From: Amoebidium appalachense
Lineage: Eukaryota > Ichthyosporea
NCBI GenBank assembly: GCA_963693365.1
Contig: CAVNZM010000003.1
Coordinates: 9,486,001-9,550,000 of the forward strand
Length of the DNA: 64,000 nucleotides
Direction: 5' to 3'
A model generated the notes under the pieces. The model did no database searches and had not been told where the DNA came from. It saw nothing but the letters and a program-made list of their open reading frames with translations. The position numbers and the translations under genes are program-made. Shown one piece after another: positions 33,311-63,783 of this stretch. The first letter of the stretch is position 1; every line of letters begins with the position of its first letter.

Positions 33311-35823
33311 ACCTTGCTTTAAGTGCGTAAAACCCCCCATATACCATACCTGTGCGTGCGGCACCCGTACATATGTCCGCCTGAGGCTCGTGCGGTGGCC
33401 AGGCTGGGGAGGGAAGGAATTCCGCGGGGGAGGGGAGGGGGGGGGAGGGCCTAGTACTGCAGGGACTGGGGCGGCCGCGGGGCGGCTGAGGCGGGGGCCC
33501 GGGGCTGGAATTCGCCCGAGACGGCGTACGGGGCCCGGACAGGACAAGAGAGGACGGGGCGAGGCATGCACATGTGATGTGTGCTGAGCAGAGAGATCGC
33601 AATGTGTACTGTATTGTAATGTGTGCTGTACACGTTACAATAGAATTTTTAATAGGTAGAATACACGTATACATATGTACAATGCGATTTCTCTGTGACA
33701 CCACTCGCGGTCGTGAAAACGCATGCGGATCATCCGGATCCTCCAGCCAATCCAGTGACACAACATAGGTACACCTAACGGATATGTACATATACAGATA
33801 TAAAAGACATCTATCTGCCTATAGTAATTTACTGTGCGGCTATCACTTAGAACCAAAACAAAACGGACAACACTAAGCGAAAAACTTGCGTAAGCGGGCC
33901 TGGTGCGGGTCGGACCAATCATTCAGCCTATCTCCACGGACGAATCAAAAGGGCCAGCTTTCTGAGCAGGGCAAAAGTTGGTGCGACTGCAGTCTGCGGG
34001 CCTACGGCATGTAGACATTGTAGAGGTGTGTATGTAGTTGGCCTGTCAAATTCATTTTGTTCTCCATAAAAAGTGTAATTATATATATTAAAAGCTTGAA
34101 ATTCCAAAGTCTGTGATTGTATAAATGCGCTCTGCAATCGGTTTGTTTCAGGCGTCTTCACGGAATCAGGTTGGAATGTGTGGGTAACCAATCAAATGCA
34201 AGTGAGTTGTCAAGTTTGCACGCAAGTAGCCAACAAAACAAAGCGCCGCCAACAGACAAAGTCTGACGAGCTCTCAGGCGTTGACGTCGACTCGAACGTT
34301 GACTGACGGTGGTGTGTTAACAAAGAAAAACGGTCGCATCGAGCGGAGCCTGCGAGCTGTTTTGCTGAGGTAGGTGAGTAGCTAGCTATGTTAGTGGTGG
34401 TAAATCAAATACTTCGCGGCCTGAGCTTATCGGGCTTCGTATAATTTGACCGAATTCATGGTAACTGAGTTTGTGAATTTTTGAACTTCTATGTATGCCA
34501 GCATTCGGTCCGCATACATATGAGCTACTAGGAAAGAAGTTGAACTGAGAGCAGTAGATAAACCGTGGAATTTCAAACCTTTCTTACTGATGTATATGTC
34601 TACCAGGACATTCGTAACAGACATGTACAGTGCACGTGTGAGGTGGATTTGGGTGTGGTAATTGTTGCGTTTAAATTTAGCTATGTTTATGATGGTGCTT
34701 CATATGTGGCACGGTGCATCATTCACGCGGCAAAAGCATGAAAATGCAAAAATCTCCACTAATTAGCAACCGAGATTGTGTTGTAAGAGTGGGTTGAACA
34801 GCAGTTTTCATACACGTGCGTGTGCAAGTGAGGTTAGAGTTTGTGCACTCACAAGGAGATTCGACACTGATGCGCATTCACACATAAATTCCTCCATACA
34901 CAAGCGTGACGTATGTAAATGCACACCAACACAGACTCACCCACAAAAAACACGCGTTCGCGTGGCACTGACACACAGTTGCAGTATCCCATAGCCACAA
35001 CAGTTGATTTTGGCTGTCACGTATGCAAATAGCACTCGGACTGACACACACAAACATTCACCCAGGCATACACCTGCTCTTTGATTTAAGATAAACGTAA
35101 ACATTGTAATCACTTCACCAGATATGCTTATACGAGTTTTGCGCATGTTTCAACGTTGCATGCATACTGTTACGACACATCATAAACGAACATTTCAGGG
35201 GGTTCGATTTAGATGTACACAGTACATCATAGCGACGAAGAGTAGTTAAACAGCTGCTGCCCCACACTCAAATCTCTGCAGTACAGACCCGGGAAAAAAG
35301 TTTACCGCCAATAATGGAGATGTGCAATCAACAAAGCAGGCTAGCACGTGTTCAATAATATGCACAGTAGATTCGTGTAATTCATTCTTTTTCCGAATTG
35401 ACATGTAGAAACAGCCAAATAATTCAAACCCTGTGCCATGCAACACGTACATTTAAGGCACCTACAGACCAAGACTCGAGGGTAGAAAATCAAAAAACCT
35501 AGCAACACACACCTTATGAACATATCACCACCCTCTTTAATTTGCCCCCGGCGTCATAAAAATGTTGGTCCTCAATGAGGTACAAAAGAGAGCATGCATA
35601 TGTGCAGAGTTCTACTGAGTCTCTGCAAGCATACTTTCTCAGCTATGCCTAAGTAACACATATTTCCCGGGTCCTGCACGAGACAAGCAAATGCTTACTT
35701 ACGCTTATTCCATTCAGAATATCCCTGCCCAAATCCCGGAAACGAACCGAACACCGACTACTTGCCAGCCCGCATATAACCTCAACATTCTTATCACGGG
35801 AAATCTCGGCGAAAACTGTAAAA
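33311..35823. other. Unique intergenic DNA between MITE and CAP gene
   Basis: Includes a GC-rich island with a G run at 33400-33550 and otherwise ordinary sequence. Open frames here are short, overlap on both strands and lack splice or domain support. A weak TATA-like CATATAAC lies at 35773-35780, about 45 bp before the CAP start. Confidence 0.5.
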
Positions 35824-39356
<3,533 letters not shown>

Positions 39357-39388
39357 TTGGCCCCGCCAGCCACTTAAAGAAAAAAAAA

Positions 39389-39423
<35 letters not shown>

Positions 39424-39576
39424 AAACTGATGAAATGGTACGAATCAAGTGATTGCTGAATTTTACATAGGAGAAATGGTGCACTGCACCGAGTTGAACC
39501 TCTCTTTTTCTTGGTAGAAGCAGTATATTTCTGTATGTTGGCCATGATTGAAGGGGAAGGGGGGAGGGGGGGGAAA

Positions 39577-39608
<32 letters not shown>

Positions 39609-39979
39609 CTGCAAGAGCTTTTTGTCACTTCGCAAAAAAAAAAGACTTTCAACTTTGGAGAACGAATATTTTGTTTGGTTTATCTAAGTTTATCAACCCC
39701 ATGAAACGCGGAACAGATATTTGGCAAGTTGGTATAAAAAATTCCTGATAAATTATGGGAATGACTTTTAACTTGCTTGGGTGCTTCAGCTGTTTTTGTA
39801 AGTGAAACTTTCGTTCAATATTTAGGTATGAATTAATTTTTATGTTCTGTGGTATTTAAAGTAGATTTAATGATATCAGGCATATAATTATAACTGAGAG
39901 ACGCGAATAAAAAAAAATTGTGATCTGGAGAGCCCCCCCTCCCCCCCCCCCCCCCCCCCCCCCCCCCCCACCACCACCA

Positions 39980-40066
<87 letters not shown>

Positions 40067-40520
40067 CAAACAACAACAACACCACCACACTCCCATCTCC
40101 CTTTTTCTCAAAAAGAACCGTGCGCACACGCACACACATAGACCGGCGAAACACACACACACACACACACACACATCCACACCGTAAATGCTGTGTGATA
40201 TTTGTGCGCGCCCGCACGTATGTGTGAGTGTGTGCGTATGTGTGTATGCATGCGTGGGTGTATTTGGTGTGTGCCTATGTGCCTGAGGCATGACGCCTGT
40301 GCATACTTACGTGATTATGGGTAGGAGCGACTATCAAGCAGTTGTGTGCTGTGTGGTTTCGTTAAGGTGGAAAAAGGGGAGCGGGAGGGGGGAGGGGGGG
40401 AGGGGGGGGGGGGGGGGGGGAAGGGGGGAATAATACTGGAACGGGAACGTTGTGTGTGTGTGTGTGTGTGTGTGTGTTTTTACGTTTTTTTTTCTTTTTT
40501 TTTCTCTTTTTCTTTTTTTT

Positions 40521-40551
<31 letters not shown>

Positions 40552-41131
40552 GGGGGGTATTGGAACATTGAGGCTAAGCGAAGGGAGGGCAGGAGGGGAG
40601 GTTTCTCTCTGTATTGGTTTTTACTGACAAATCGAAACACTGAATGGGTATAACAGTACATTTAGGAGACTTTTGTAATGGCCGACAACTTACTGCTGTC
40701 CACTTGCAGGATAAATTTACATATTCACAAGATATTCTTAGAATTTAATACAGAGTTTCCATCGCAAAGAATTCCTCTAAAAATATCATTCCTGGGCCCG
40801 TAGGTTAAAGATAAGGCGGTGCTAACATTAAGGTAGGCTGAGCAAGAACAACGTTCTAAGCCGATCTATAATGGGCAGATTACAGTCTACTCAGCAAACA
40901 AAAAGATTGAAAAGTCGTCACATGCACCAACCGAGACTCGTATTCAAAACGTTTCACATGGACCACACATCCAGTGACCTACACCTTAAAGGAAAACGCA
41001 TAAAAAGACATAATCCTTCAAAAATACATAAACCAATCTAATAACACTCGCAAGCCCGGTAGGACACAATCAAGTTATGCACTATGTGAGTTCTGATACT
41101 ACGAGAGAAAGAAAAGAAGTGCCAGAAGTCA
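39357..41131. repeat. Repeat-rich spacer between convergent CAP and GH31 genes
   Basis: Contains G runs (39391-39422, 39580-39608), a C run followed by (CCA)n and (CA)n (39940-40061), a G run (about 40400-40420), (GT)n 40450-40477, T then G run (40490-40557) and unique DNA from 40560. The 3' UTRs of both genes must end here; no canonical AATAAA is close to either stop. Confidence 0.6.
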
Positions 41132-52514
<11,383 letters not shown>

Positions 52515-52627
52515 GCTGCTCTGTTATTGCACAACTGCACGAGCTTATTATAATCAGATCTTCAGTTTGTATGAATGTGTGGGTTAGCTAAGACTTGTGT
52601 GGTTAGAATCCTCGATGTATGGGTTAC

Positions 52628-52634
52628 TATATAT
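52628..52634 (-). promoter_or_regulatory. TATA-like element upstream of the GH31 gene
   Basis: ATATATA on the minus strand in the context ACATATATAGTA, about 115 bp before the ATG at 52514. Confidence 0.4.
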
Positions 52635-56181
<3,547 letters not shown>

Positions 56182-56534
56182 CTAAATTTGAGAATGTCAA
56201 AAAGTTGAACTAACCTTAAATTAGGATGTATCATTCAGACACGAGATTCGGGTTGGAAGGGCCGAAACTGCTTGAAATGCATAAAAGTTTTGGAATAATT
56301 GTAACTAAGTCAAAAAAAGGGGAGCTAGATAAAACATAAAAAATGGTTAATGTGACTTTAAAACTATAAAAAGCATCTATACTTCATCATAAAAATGTTT
56401 GCTACTTTAAAGATTAAAGATAGCATTGATTGTCTATGTATCTGTTTGCTGCGGTTTACACCGACTTCCGACCTCGGTATATTTGAATATGAATATGCAA
56501 TATCTTAAGAAGAACTCCAGAAACTCAAGCTCAC
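56182..56534. other. AT-rich spacer downstream of the 7TM gene
   Basis: Unique AT-rich DNA with no open frame of note; probably the 3' UTR of the gene ending at 56535. No AATAAA seen on the minus strand. Confidence 0.4.
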
Positions 56535-57551
56535 TCACACCGAATCTTCACCACTTCCATCACCGTTTTTATGCTCTTCTCCTGCGTTTACACACATGCT
56601 CGCCTCATCCGTAATATCGCTCTCGGGGACCGCGACCCCATTAACCGTCACCCCCAACACATGATCCCTGCTATCAATAAAATCAAGCATGCACGCGTTC
56701 TCAGCCTGTTGCGTGGTTGGAGTTTCCCTCTTTTTTTTGCCTTTTGGGGTCGAATTCGCGTCTGTTAGTATCACACCCATAGACATCGGTCTTCCCGTAT
56801 GTATTTTCCCCCCGGACACGACCGGTTCCGAAATTGCCGGGGCTGCAGCCGTAATAACGTAATCTGTGGGTACACCGATCGATCCCTCTGATAGCATCGC
56901 CATATGCTGGCGCACCAATGTAAAGTGTCCGTTAAGTCCCTGTTGGTTTAATGGTTCGGCCGTTATCGAGTATGTTTGGGCGAGCCGCTCCTGAAACAAT
57001 CTCCCACTAAGAGGCCTGCTGTGAACGTCGGTTGGCCCCGAACCTTGACCCCCTTCACTTGTCGTTTTCGTTCTCCCGGACGTTTGAAACGAGCGGTAAG
57101 TCTGCCACCAGAAATAAAACATCAAGATTGATTGGGAGGCGTAGTTTATAAACACGAGTAACCCGCCCGTCATGGTCTGGTTTCCGCTTAAAAACGCCCA
57201 ACCAACGTTATCCAATAGGATGCCGTAGATAAGAGTGAGAGCCAATCCGGTCATTCCTTTCATCATGGTGGCGGTCACGTGATGTTGCATGAATGCGGTT
57301 TGGCGGCGGTTGAGGAGGGCCAGGTTGGTGATGAGCAGAAGGATGATGAGCGCCTGTGTGTGTGCGTGTGTGTGTGTACATGTGTGTGTGCGTGTGTGTG
57401 TGTGTGTGTGGGGGGGGGGGGGGGGAGGGGGGTAGGGAAAGGGGGGGGGGGGGAGGAGAAAGAGAGAGAGAGAGAGCGTGTGTTTGTGTGTGTGGGGGGG
57501 GGGGAGGGGGGAGGGAAAGAGAGTGTGTATGGGGGGGGGGGGGGGACAGGG

Positions 57552-57649
<98 letters not shown>

Positions 57650-58091
57650 GGCGCGTGTGTGTATGCACGTGTGTGCACAGCCGTGTGTATGTGGGCTTGT
57701 GTTAGCGTTCCACTAAGAGATAACCGGCGTAGGAGAGGGGGGGTGTTTTGGAATGTGCGAGGGGGCTGGGATAGAACTGGGAAAATGGAGGTGCCGAGGA
57801 GAGAACTTCGGAAGAAAGAAGAAGTGTCTCATTTGATATTCGATTTAAACAGGCGAAAAAACAATAAATGCGGGAGATTAATAATGTCACTTCAGCGATG
57901 GCACGTACGGCCAAGTCAAGCTGAAGAGAACGGGTATATCATCTCAAACTCTCATTATAACAAGTGCCAGAGAGGTAGGGTTATTGAAGTTTTTCAGATG
58001 AGACGTCGATTGGTTCATGTATTTTTTGTCTTGTTACGTTATGGTATTTCTTTGCATTCCAGTTCTCTTTTTTTTTCCCTTTTTTTTTTCC

Positions 58092-58122
<31 letters not shown>

Positions 58123-58882
58123 GGGGGGGGGGGGGAGGGGGGGGGGGGGGAGGGGGGGGGGGGGGGAAGGGGGGTAGGATGGGTTTCATACCTGAAGAGC
58201 AACATGCGCACCATCCACCTTCTTCAATATCGCGATTCCCTCCACACAAAGAGGTGGGAAAATAACCAAAAATGGTAACATTCCAACGGCAACCGCACCC
58301 AACATCCACACGGCCCCGTATCGCGCCTGCCGCACGAGCAGAGGTTTCTTTAATCGAATCCCGCCGAAAGAAACCTCCAGACACCCATACATGAGGATGG
58401 TTAGGCGGAGGGAAAAAACATATACGGGGAGGCTGAAAAGAGGACGGCCGAACCAGTACAGAGCCCACCAATAGCATTGCTGCATTAAAAACATTTATAT
58501 GGTTAGATGTGCCCTGAGAACAGGGGTGTGTGAATGGGATTATGTGATGCATGATTTTAGTATGATCTACAGACACTGCTTTGGTAAAGTTAACGTAGCT
58601 TATAATGATTGATGATGCTCCGTAAAGGCATTTTAGGTTACATCGGGAAGGAACGGGGAGGAGATGGACGGTACGAGTGGAGGAAGATGAGAAGGGGGGG
58701 GGGGGGGGGGGGGGGCACGGGGAGGCAATTAAAAGTAAAAGGGGACACGGCTACTACACGACATTCCATTCGCCAACATCCAGAGAGCGTGCTGTTTAAA
58801 CAGAGCCCTTTCTTACGAAAATGGAGCCCCCGCCCCCACCTCTTTTATTTTCTTTTCTTTTCTTTTTTTTTTTTTTTGCCCT

Positions 58883-58928
<46 letters not shown>

Positions 58929-59088
58929 TGCAAAAGATGTCACTATGTTGGCAGATGCCCAGGCTACAAGAAATTTAATGCGCGCAGGGATGAAAATATA
59001 TATACACACATAACCTACTTTAGAACTAGCACATACATTACGAGGTTAACCCATTCAAATGAATCAAACCTTTGAAGAGGAGGAGGGG

Positions 59089-59121
<33 letters not shown>

Positions 59122-60161
59122 AAGCAAAGTATGTGTATGTACCATAACGTAAGATCGTTAACACTTCAGTTGGGCATCGTATGCAACAGTAACAATGAAG
59201 TCTGTGTGCAGAACGTGTGTATGCAATTTGATTGGGTAATTAAATCTTTTTGGCTGGCGTACATTGGATTTTCATGTGTTCTGGTTATGTGGTGGCAAAG
59301 CCACTGGGTGTGAGTCACATACGGGGTCACAAAGTATGCGTGTTACGCGGCTCAACGACGTTTGTGTGCAAAACGTTCCGACGGTGCGGGGTGTTGGGTT
59401 TACATGCATGCCCAGTACTGTATACATCTGTGCACGTCGTGCAAATGTGTTAATGGAAAACTTAGAGCACACTCTTGCTTGAGCAAGGTGCATGTATTGA
59501 ATGATTGGTGTTGGGTGGTGGCGCACACGCATGTACAGTGCGCACGTGTGCAGGTATGTTCGTGACTACTTGTGTGTTTGTGTGTGTGTGTGTGTGTGTG
59601 CATGCGTGAGCGCATGAGCGTGAGCACACACCTGCGTGGTCGTTTCTATGTGTGCACGCACTCACTCGTATGCATGCACTTGCGCGCAGGTGTTCTAGAC
59701 TTGCCTTACGGTCTGTGTGTGTGTGTGTGTGTGTGCGTGTGTGCGCATGCGTGTGTCTTTCTCTCTCTCTCTGTGTGTCTGTGTGTGTGTCTGCGTGTGT
59801 GTATGTGTGTGTGTGTGTTCATGGGAAACGAGGGGGAGGGGGGAGGAGGGGAGGGGAGAGAGAGAAGAAGAGGAGGAGGGACACATACCTGATCAAGGAT
59901 ACCATATGCCCACACATTCCCGATCCATTCGGACGTCTGCACAATCATGCCACACCAAGGAATAGCGAGAAGGAAATACAAATTGGCCTGTCTTCTGCTG
60001 GACAAATTGGATCGTACCACCGTCACAAGACCAAAAATCATAAGCAGAACCAAAAATCCAACAATTACCGGAAACGCTATCCGTAAAAAAGTTTGCAGGT
60101 AGACCTGCGACTGGGACGCCCCTTGGTCCACCGACATCATTAATTTTCGCGCGTCAACCAT
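56535..60161 (-). CDS. Seven-transmembrane protein, receptor-like
   Basis: Three exons with phase-0 junctions: 59889-60161, 58192-58479, 56535-57353; 459 residues. Seven hydrophobic helices can be placed: TFLRIAFPVIVGFLVLLMIF, NLYFLLAIPWCGMIVQ, FSLPVYVFSLRLTILMYGC, WMLGAVAVGMLPFLVIFPPL, ALIILLLITNLALL, GLALTLIYGILLDNVGWAF and GGLLVFINYASQSILMFYFW. The N-terminus is short with no signal peptide. The C-terminal 170 residues are hydrophilic, Ser/Thr-rich and likely cytosolic. There is no Lys in helix 7 where an opsin would bind retinal, and no DRY or NPxxY motif, so it fits no GPCR class I can name. A 7TM receptor or transporter-like protein is inferred from topology alone. The last codons overlap GTGAGT, so a further exon is possible. 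A uORF abuts the start. Confidence 0.7.
57410..57645. repeat. G runs, (GA)n and (GT)n in 7TM intron 2
   Basis: GT tract, G runs, a short AG tract, further GT then G, and a (GT)n of about 45 units (57556-57645), all within the intron between exons 2 and 3. A T then G tract (58067-58170) lies near the other end of the same intron. Confidence 0.9.
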
Positions 60162-60185
60162 TTACACGGAAATTGCTTGTACCAT
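60162..60185 (-). promoter_or_regulatory. Upstream ORF abutting the 7TM start codon
   Basis: ATG at 60185 opens a seven-codon frame (MVQAISV) whose TAA is immediately followed by the main ATG (TAAATGG). The main start is thus defined by an in-frame stop directly before it. Such an arrangement could lower translation or work by reinitiation. Confidence 0.45.
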
Positions 60186-61200
60186 GCAGCGGTTTCCAAA
60201 CTATAGGATAAAAAGGTATTAATTTTCTTTCGACTGGAGGCAAAGGGAGGCTAGTTAGAGAAACTAGCAAAAAATGAGAAAAGAGTTGTATGTTTTCCTG
60301 ATGTGCACGTGTCCAGGACCACCAGATTTCCTGAATTTCCATGCTACCAATGCTAAGAAAATAATACTGTTTTCCGCATGGAACGGAAAAAAATGTCCCC
60401 CTTCGTGGAGAATTTGCTTTTCTCTTCGTTGCTCAATGCGTCCATAGAGTTGTGGCCTTTCCGTTTCCGCACCACATACATGGGGAATGGGTTGAGCGAG
60501 CGGTAACTGTTGTCAAAGTGCTTCCTTACGTTTTTGTGACAAGTAGGCCACAGCTCCCTTGGCTACTTCGATATGACCTTGTTGTAGCCTTTGAAGGGTT
60601 TCAGTTTGAAAGTTATCCGCTCGAATTAGATTTAGTAATAGTATGCTAGCACATCTCCATGGTTTATTTTCGCAGCTTGGTTAAGTTTACTGGTTATGTT
60701 ACTTGTTCATGCTTATTGCTATTATTATTGTGTTGAAGAATTATCAAAATGTTGTCGATTTTGAACTCCATAAACTGCATACATTCCTTGCAATTGCACA
60801 TGTGCCCTGCAACCTTTTCACTCGCCAACAAACCTTATTAACGGTTGTTCTAGCACTCATTAAATTCGAATCACCAGCCTGTCGACGTCCTCGCAAAGCA
60901 ACCCCTAGCAATGAAAATAAGGTTGGTGTAAGCGTAAGAAAAGGAAACCAAAACAAACAGAGCATGTACAAACTACTAAGTACCGTGTGCCAAAAGTACC
61001 TTTTACACTTGTGCTTGAAGCACGTGTGGCGTCTGATGTAAGGGTCTGGGCAGTGGGCAGCTCCCGCCGTCCGTGACATGATGATGATTGATCGCCGATC
61101 CAAATTTCCATGATCTTTACTTGACGCCAATAGGATAAAAATGTGCTCAGAAGTGGGTGCGTGTAGATCCAATAGGAGTTGTCTTTTTCGTCACTTTCGA
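60186..61200. other. Unique region upstream of the 7TM gene
   Basis: Ordinary AT-rich DNA. A 142-codon minus-strand frame at 60744-61172 has no recognisable domain and competes with another frame, so it is not called. Confidence 0.4.
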
Positions 61201-61578
61201 TCAACAATATCCCCCATCACTCCGGATGGTCTCTCGTTGATCCATCAGATCCATATGGGTTGTGTTCAAGCGTTGCCCCTCTTGAGTCTTTTCATACGTA
61301 TACATTTTTTCTTTTAACTGCATATATTCAACAGACGGAGATGTAATTATGGAACAAATAATTATTGTAGGAGATTCTATGTACGAATTAGCCAACAGCA
61401 AGTGCTTACTAATATTCCTGAACAGTGTATGCCAAGTATCGTATGCATTCCACGCTAACTGCAAATTTGTAAATGTCAACCATTTTTCAAAGTTAAAACC
61501 AAGAAACAGCTCAAACAAACCATTATGGTTCAAGAAATATAAACCTTTCCATTTATGTTTTGTTATAAATAATAGTTA
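61201..61578 (-). pseudogene. Exon-like ORF ending in a frameshift at a G5 run
   Basis: An open frame of about 125 codons with no ATG at its 5' end (it opens after a TAA near 61578) reads FNFEKWLTFTNLQLAWNAYD, then HTLFRNISKHLLLANSYI, and ends RETIRSDGGYC and stop. A second frame continues smoothly from the same point as ILLIESDEKDNSYW and YWRQVKIMEIWIG. The switch is at GATGGGGGATA near 61213, so a one-base change in the G run would join them. No known domain. Either an interrupted exon or a relic. Confidence 0.3.
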
Positions 61579-61672
61579 TTTATATCCATGTTTTTCGAGA
61601 CTATAACGGTTCATTTTTCTATAGCTTCTTGCTGCAACAACAAACCACTACATATATGTAAAGTTTAAACAA

Positions 61673-61969
61673 ATGCCGGAAAAGTTCCGGGGGCGGAACA
61701 TACGCCCCACGATTAGAGATTCTAGGGGATCGTTCCAACATTCTTTTCGACCAATCGGGTCAACCAACAGTTTTGATCTCGGAATCCAGTCGCGTCAACG
61801 TTGCAAGGTTTGTTTTTTATCTGAATTTCTGAAACCTAAAAAGCTGAGAAATGAAGTGTACCTGTGTGTACATCAGTATCAGTACAGATTCTATAGAGAG
61901 CAAACGCCAAGCAGCGGCACCAGTCAGATCATGAGCAGCACGTGGGAACCTCCGAAACTCTCACAATAA
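61673..61969 (+). CDS. Hypothetical 98-residue ORF, possible transposase relic
   Basis: ATG-initiated frame MPEKFRGRNIRPTIRDSRG continuing to QSRQRCKVCFLSEFLKPKK and KLRNEVYLC. The RCKVC plus basic spacer plus YLC pattern faintly resembles the Cys-rich C-terminus of piggyBac-type transposases, but the later Cys/His pairs are missing. No splice support. Weak call. Confidence 0.2.
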   Translation: MPEKFRGRNIRPTIRDSRGSFQHSFRPIGSTNSFDLGIQSRQRCKVCFLSEFLKPKKLRNEVYLCVHQYQYRFYREQTPSSGTSQIMSSTWEPPKLSQ

Positions 61970-62908
61970 TTTCAAGGCATGTCTATCGTTTCTGTATCCC
62001 AAAGCCTTTTCAGGTTCCGAATCGTGTAAAACGGAACACAAGGCTCCCCTATTTGCTTGAATATCACTGTCAGGTTCGAATTCACGTAAGACCTAACGAA
62101 CGTGAGGCTTTTGTCATGAGTGTTCAAGAGACGAGCTCCACAGCCTCTTGAATGAGAAAATGGGCCAGTTTCACGTACGTATACATATTCGCGTACATAT
62201 TTTATAATGGGCACCTTACGTGCGTGGGCACAACATGTATGTGTATATGTGTCATAAGTACACGGGACGTGACGTTTACGCCCACATGATGTGCGTGCCC
62301 CTACTACCCCGCACGGCGCACATGATGTGCGCATGCGTAGAGTCTATTATTCGATCATGGGCACATGCATGATCGGTCAGATGCATGCACATGATGCACA
62401 TGTGTACATGTACGTATACACATGCTTTCTATTTTGTGATTTCATCTTTGTGTTAACATAAATATCCTAGGTAAGCAAAAACTTCTTATATGTACGGCAC
62501 GGAAGCATGGCATGCGCAAAGGTAAGTGCCTATCAAAACCTGTAAGTGACACACTTCTTCGAAACTGTGCGTGTTGCGCGCGCTGCACGCGCTGCGCCCG
62601 CGTCAACGGCCAGTGTGCGGCTGTATACAGGATGGGGTTTACGCTGTTTACTCGAGGCAAAGAGAACCAGTCTCAGGTATGGGGGGGGGGGGGTTGCTCG
62701 GAATATCCCCTCAGCGGTATATCATGATCACGTACATAGATGTCGGGTGGTGACTATATATCAGGGTTTACTTTCTCTACGAGACACCATAAAGACTACA
62801 AGGAGAAATCAATTAGTTGGGGTTCCCCGTTTTTTTTATTTATTTTATTTTATTTTTATATTTTTTTTTTAAAAAAGGGGCTCCCCCTCGGGACACTCGG
62901 TATCAGCT

Positions 62909-62984
<76 letters not shown>

Positions 62985-62994
62985 TGCGCGTGCG
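61970..62994. other. Palindrome-rich unique sequence and (GT)n
   Basis: 62160-62420 is dense in CATG, GTAC and TGCGCA palindromic words (GCGCACATGATGTGCGC, ACATGTGTACATGT). (GT)n at 62911-62979 ends in alternating GCGTGCGCG. No gene found. Confidence 0.5.
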
Positions 62995-63783
62995 CTATAA
63001 TTTTGTAGTGATGTGTTTCTCAAGCCAATCAATACATCTAATAAACAGGTCGTAGTTACGCGTGTTTAGTATAAAATCAAGGATGTTGTAATTTACAGGT
63101 AGGCTATCTTTCTGTTTGTCTGTTGTGAATGTGACGTGTGTGTGTTGCGGTATTATGTGGTCTATCAAACTACATTTGGCGATACATGACCGGTTAAACT
63201 GGTGTGTGTGTGTGTTGTTTGGGCATGCAAATGATGCCACCTTATACTTATTAGATCTCCACTGTATAGCACGTGTACAGTAAAAGCGTGGTAATTGATC
63301 AATAATACCATCAGCTAGAGAAAGACCAGTTCTACAGGAAGGTAATATGTATTTAGGTGTTATACACCTGCGAGTGCCATATTTGGCAATATGGTTGAGG
63401 CGGTCAGTATATATAAAACGAGACATAAGGCTTAGTTTTTCAAGGTGTATGCTTTCATCGGGTCTAGTGTCGTGTGGTATCTTTTTCCATTTGTTATATT
63501 GCGTGGTTATCTTGTGATTGTGTACATGTTTAATAAGTAAGTGGCAGTCCAAAGTCACACACACACTATTGCGGGGTTTATTTGTATTTGTGCCCAGGGG
63601 AGAAGGGGAGAGAGAGGGGAGGAAAGAGGGGAGAGGTGAGGAGGGGACAGGTCGGATAGAGAAGAGAGGGTGGGAGGGCAAATACTTCTTTAAGCGGCTT
63701 ATGTGCTTATTGAATACAGGATCTACAAGATCAAAGTTTTGAAGATTCTTTGGCAAATCTCTCAATGATTGTTGCATGAGCAT
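62995..63783 (-). CDS. ORF resembling the C-terminal part of a non-LTR retrotransposon polymerase
   Basis: Single 262-codon ORF, ATG at 63783, TAG stop. The C-terminal half reads FACPNNTHTHQFNRSCIAKC, SLIDHII and NYNILDFILNTRNYDLFIRC, which has the pattern of the Cys/His-containing tail after the reverse transcriptase thumb in several LINE families (C..C, FxRSHIxxC, then a helix). The YxDD catalytic region is not included and would lie upstream, beyond the start; 63784-64000 shows no continuation in this frame. Residues 45-65 are a Pro/Ser-rich low-complexity insert from a purine-rich tract. It could be a 5'-truncated element or an unrelated hypothetical protein. Confidence 0.35.
   Translation of the reverse strand: MLMQQSLRDLPKNLQNFDLVDPVFNKHISRLKKYLPSHPLFSIRPVPSSPLPSFLPSLSPSPLGTNTNKPRNSVCVTLDCHLLIKHVHNHKITTQYNKWKKIPHDTRPDESIHLEKLSLMSRFIYTDRLNHIAKYGTRRCITPKYILPSCRTGLSLADGIIDQLPRFYCTRAIQWRSNKYKVASFACPNNTHTHQFNRSCIAKCSLIDHIIPQHTHVTFTTDKQKDSLPVNYNILDFILNTRNYDLFIRCIDWLEKHITTKL

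Noticed and set aside
60744-61172. 142-codon minus-strand frame
   Set aside because: Competes with another open frame on the same strand, no domain or conserved pattern, and starts without clear context.
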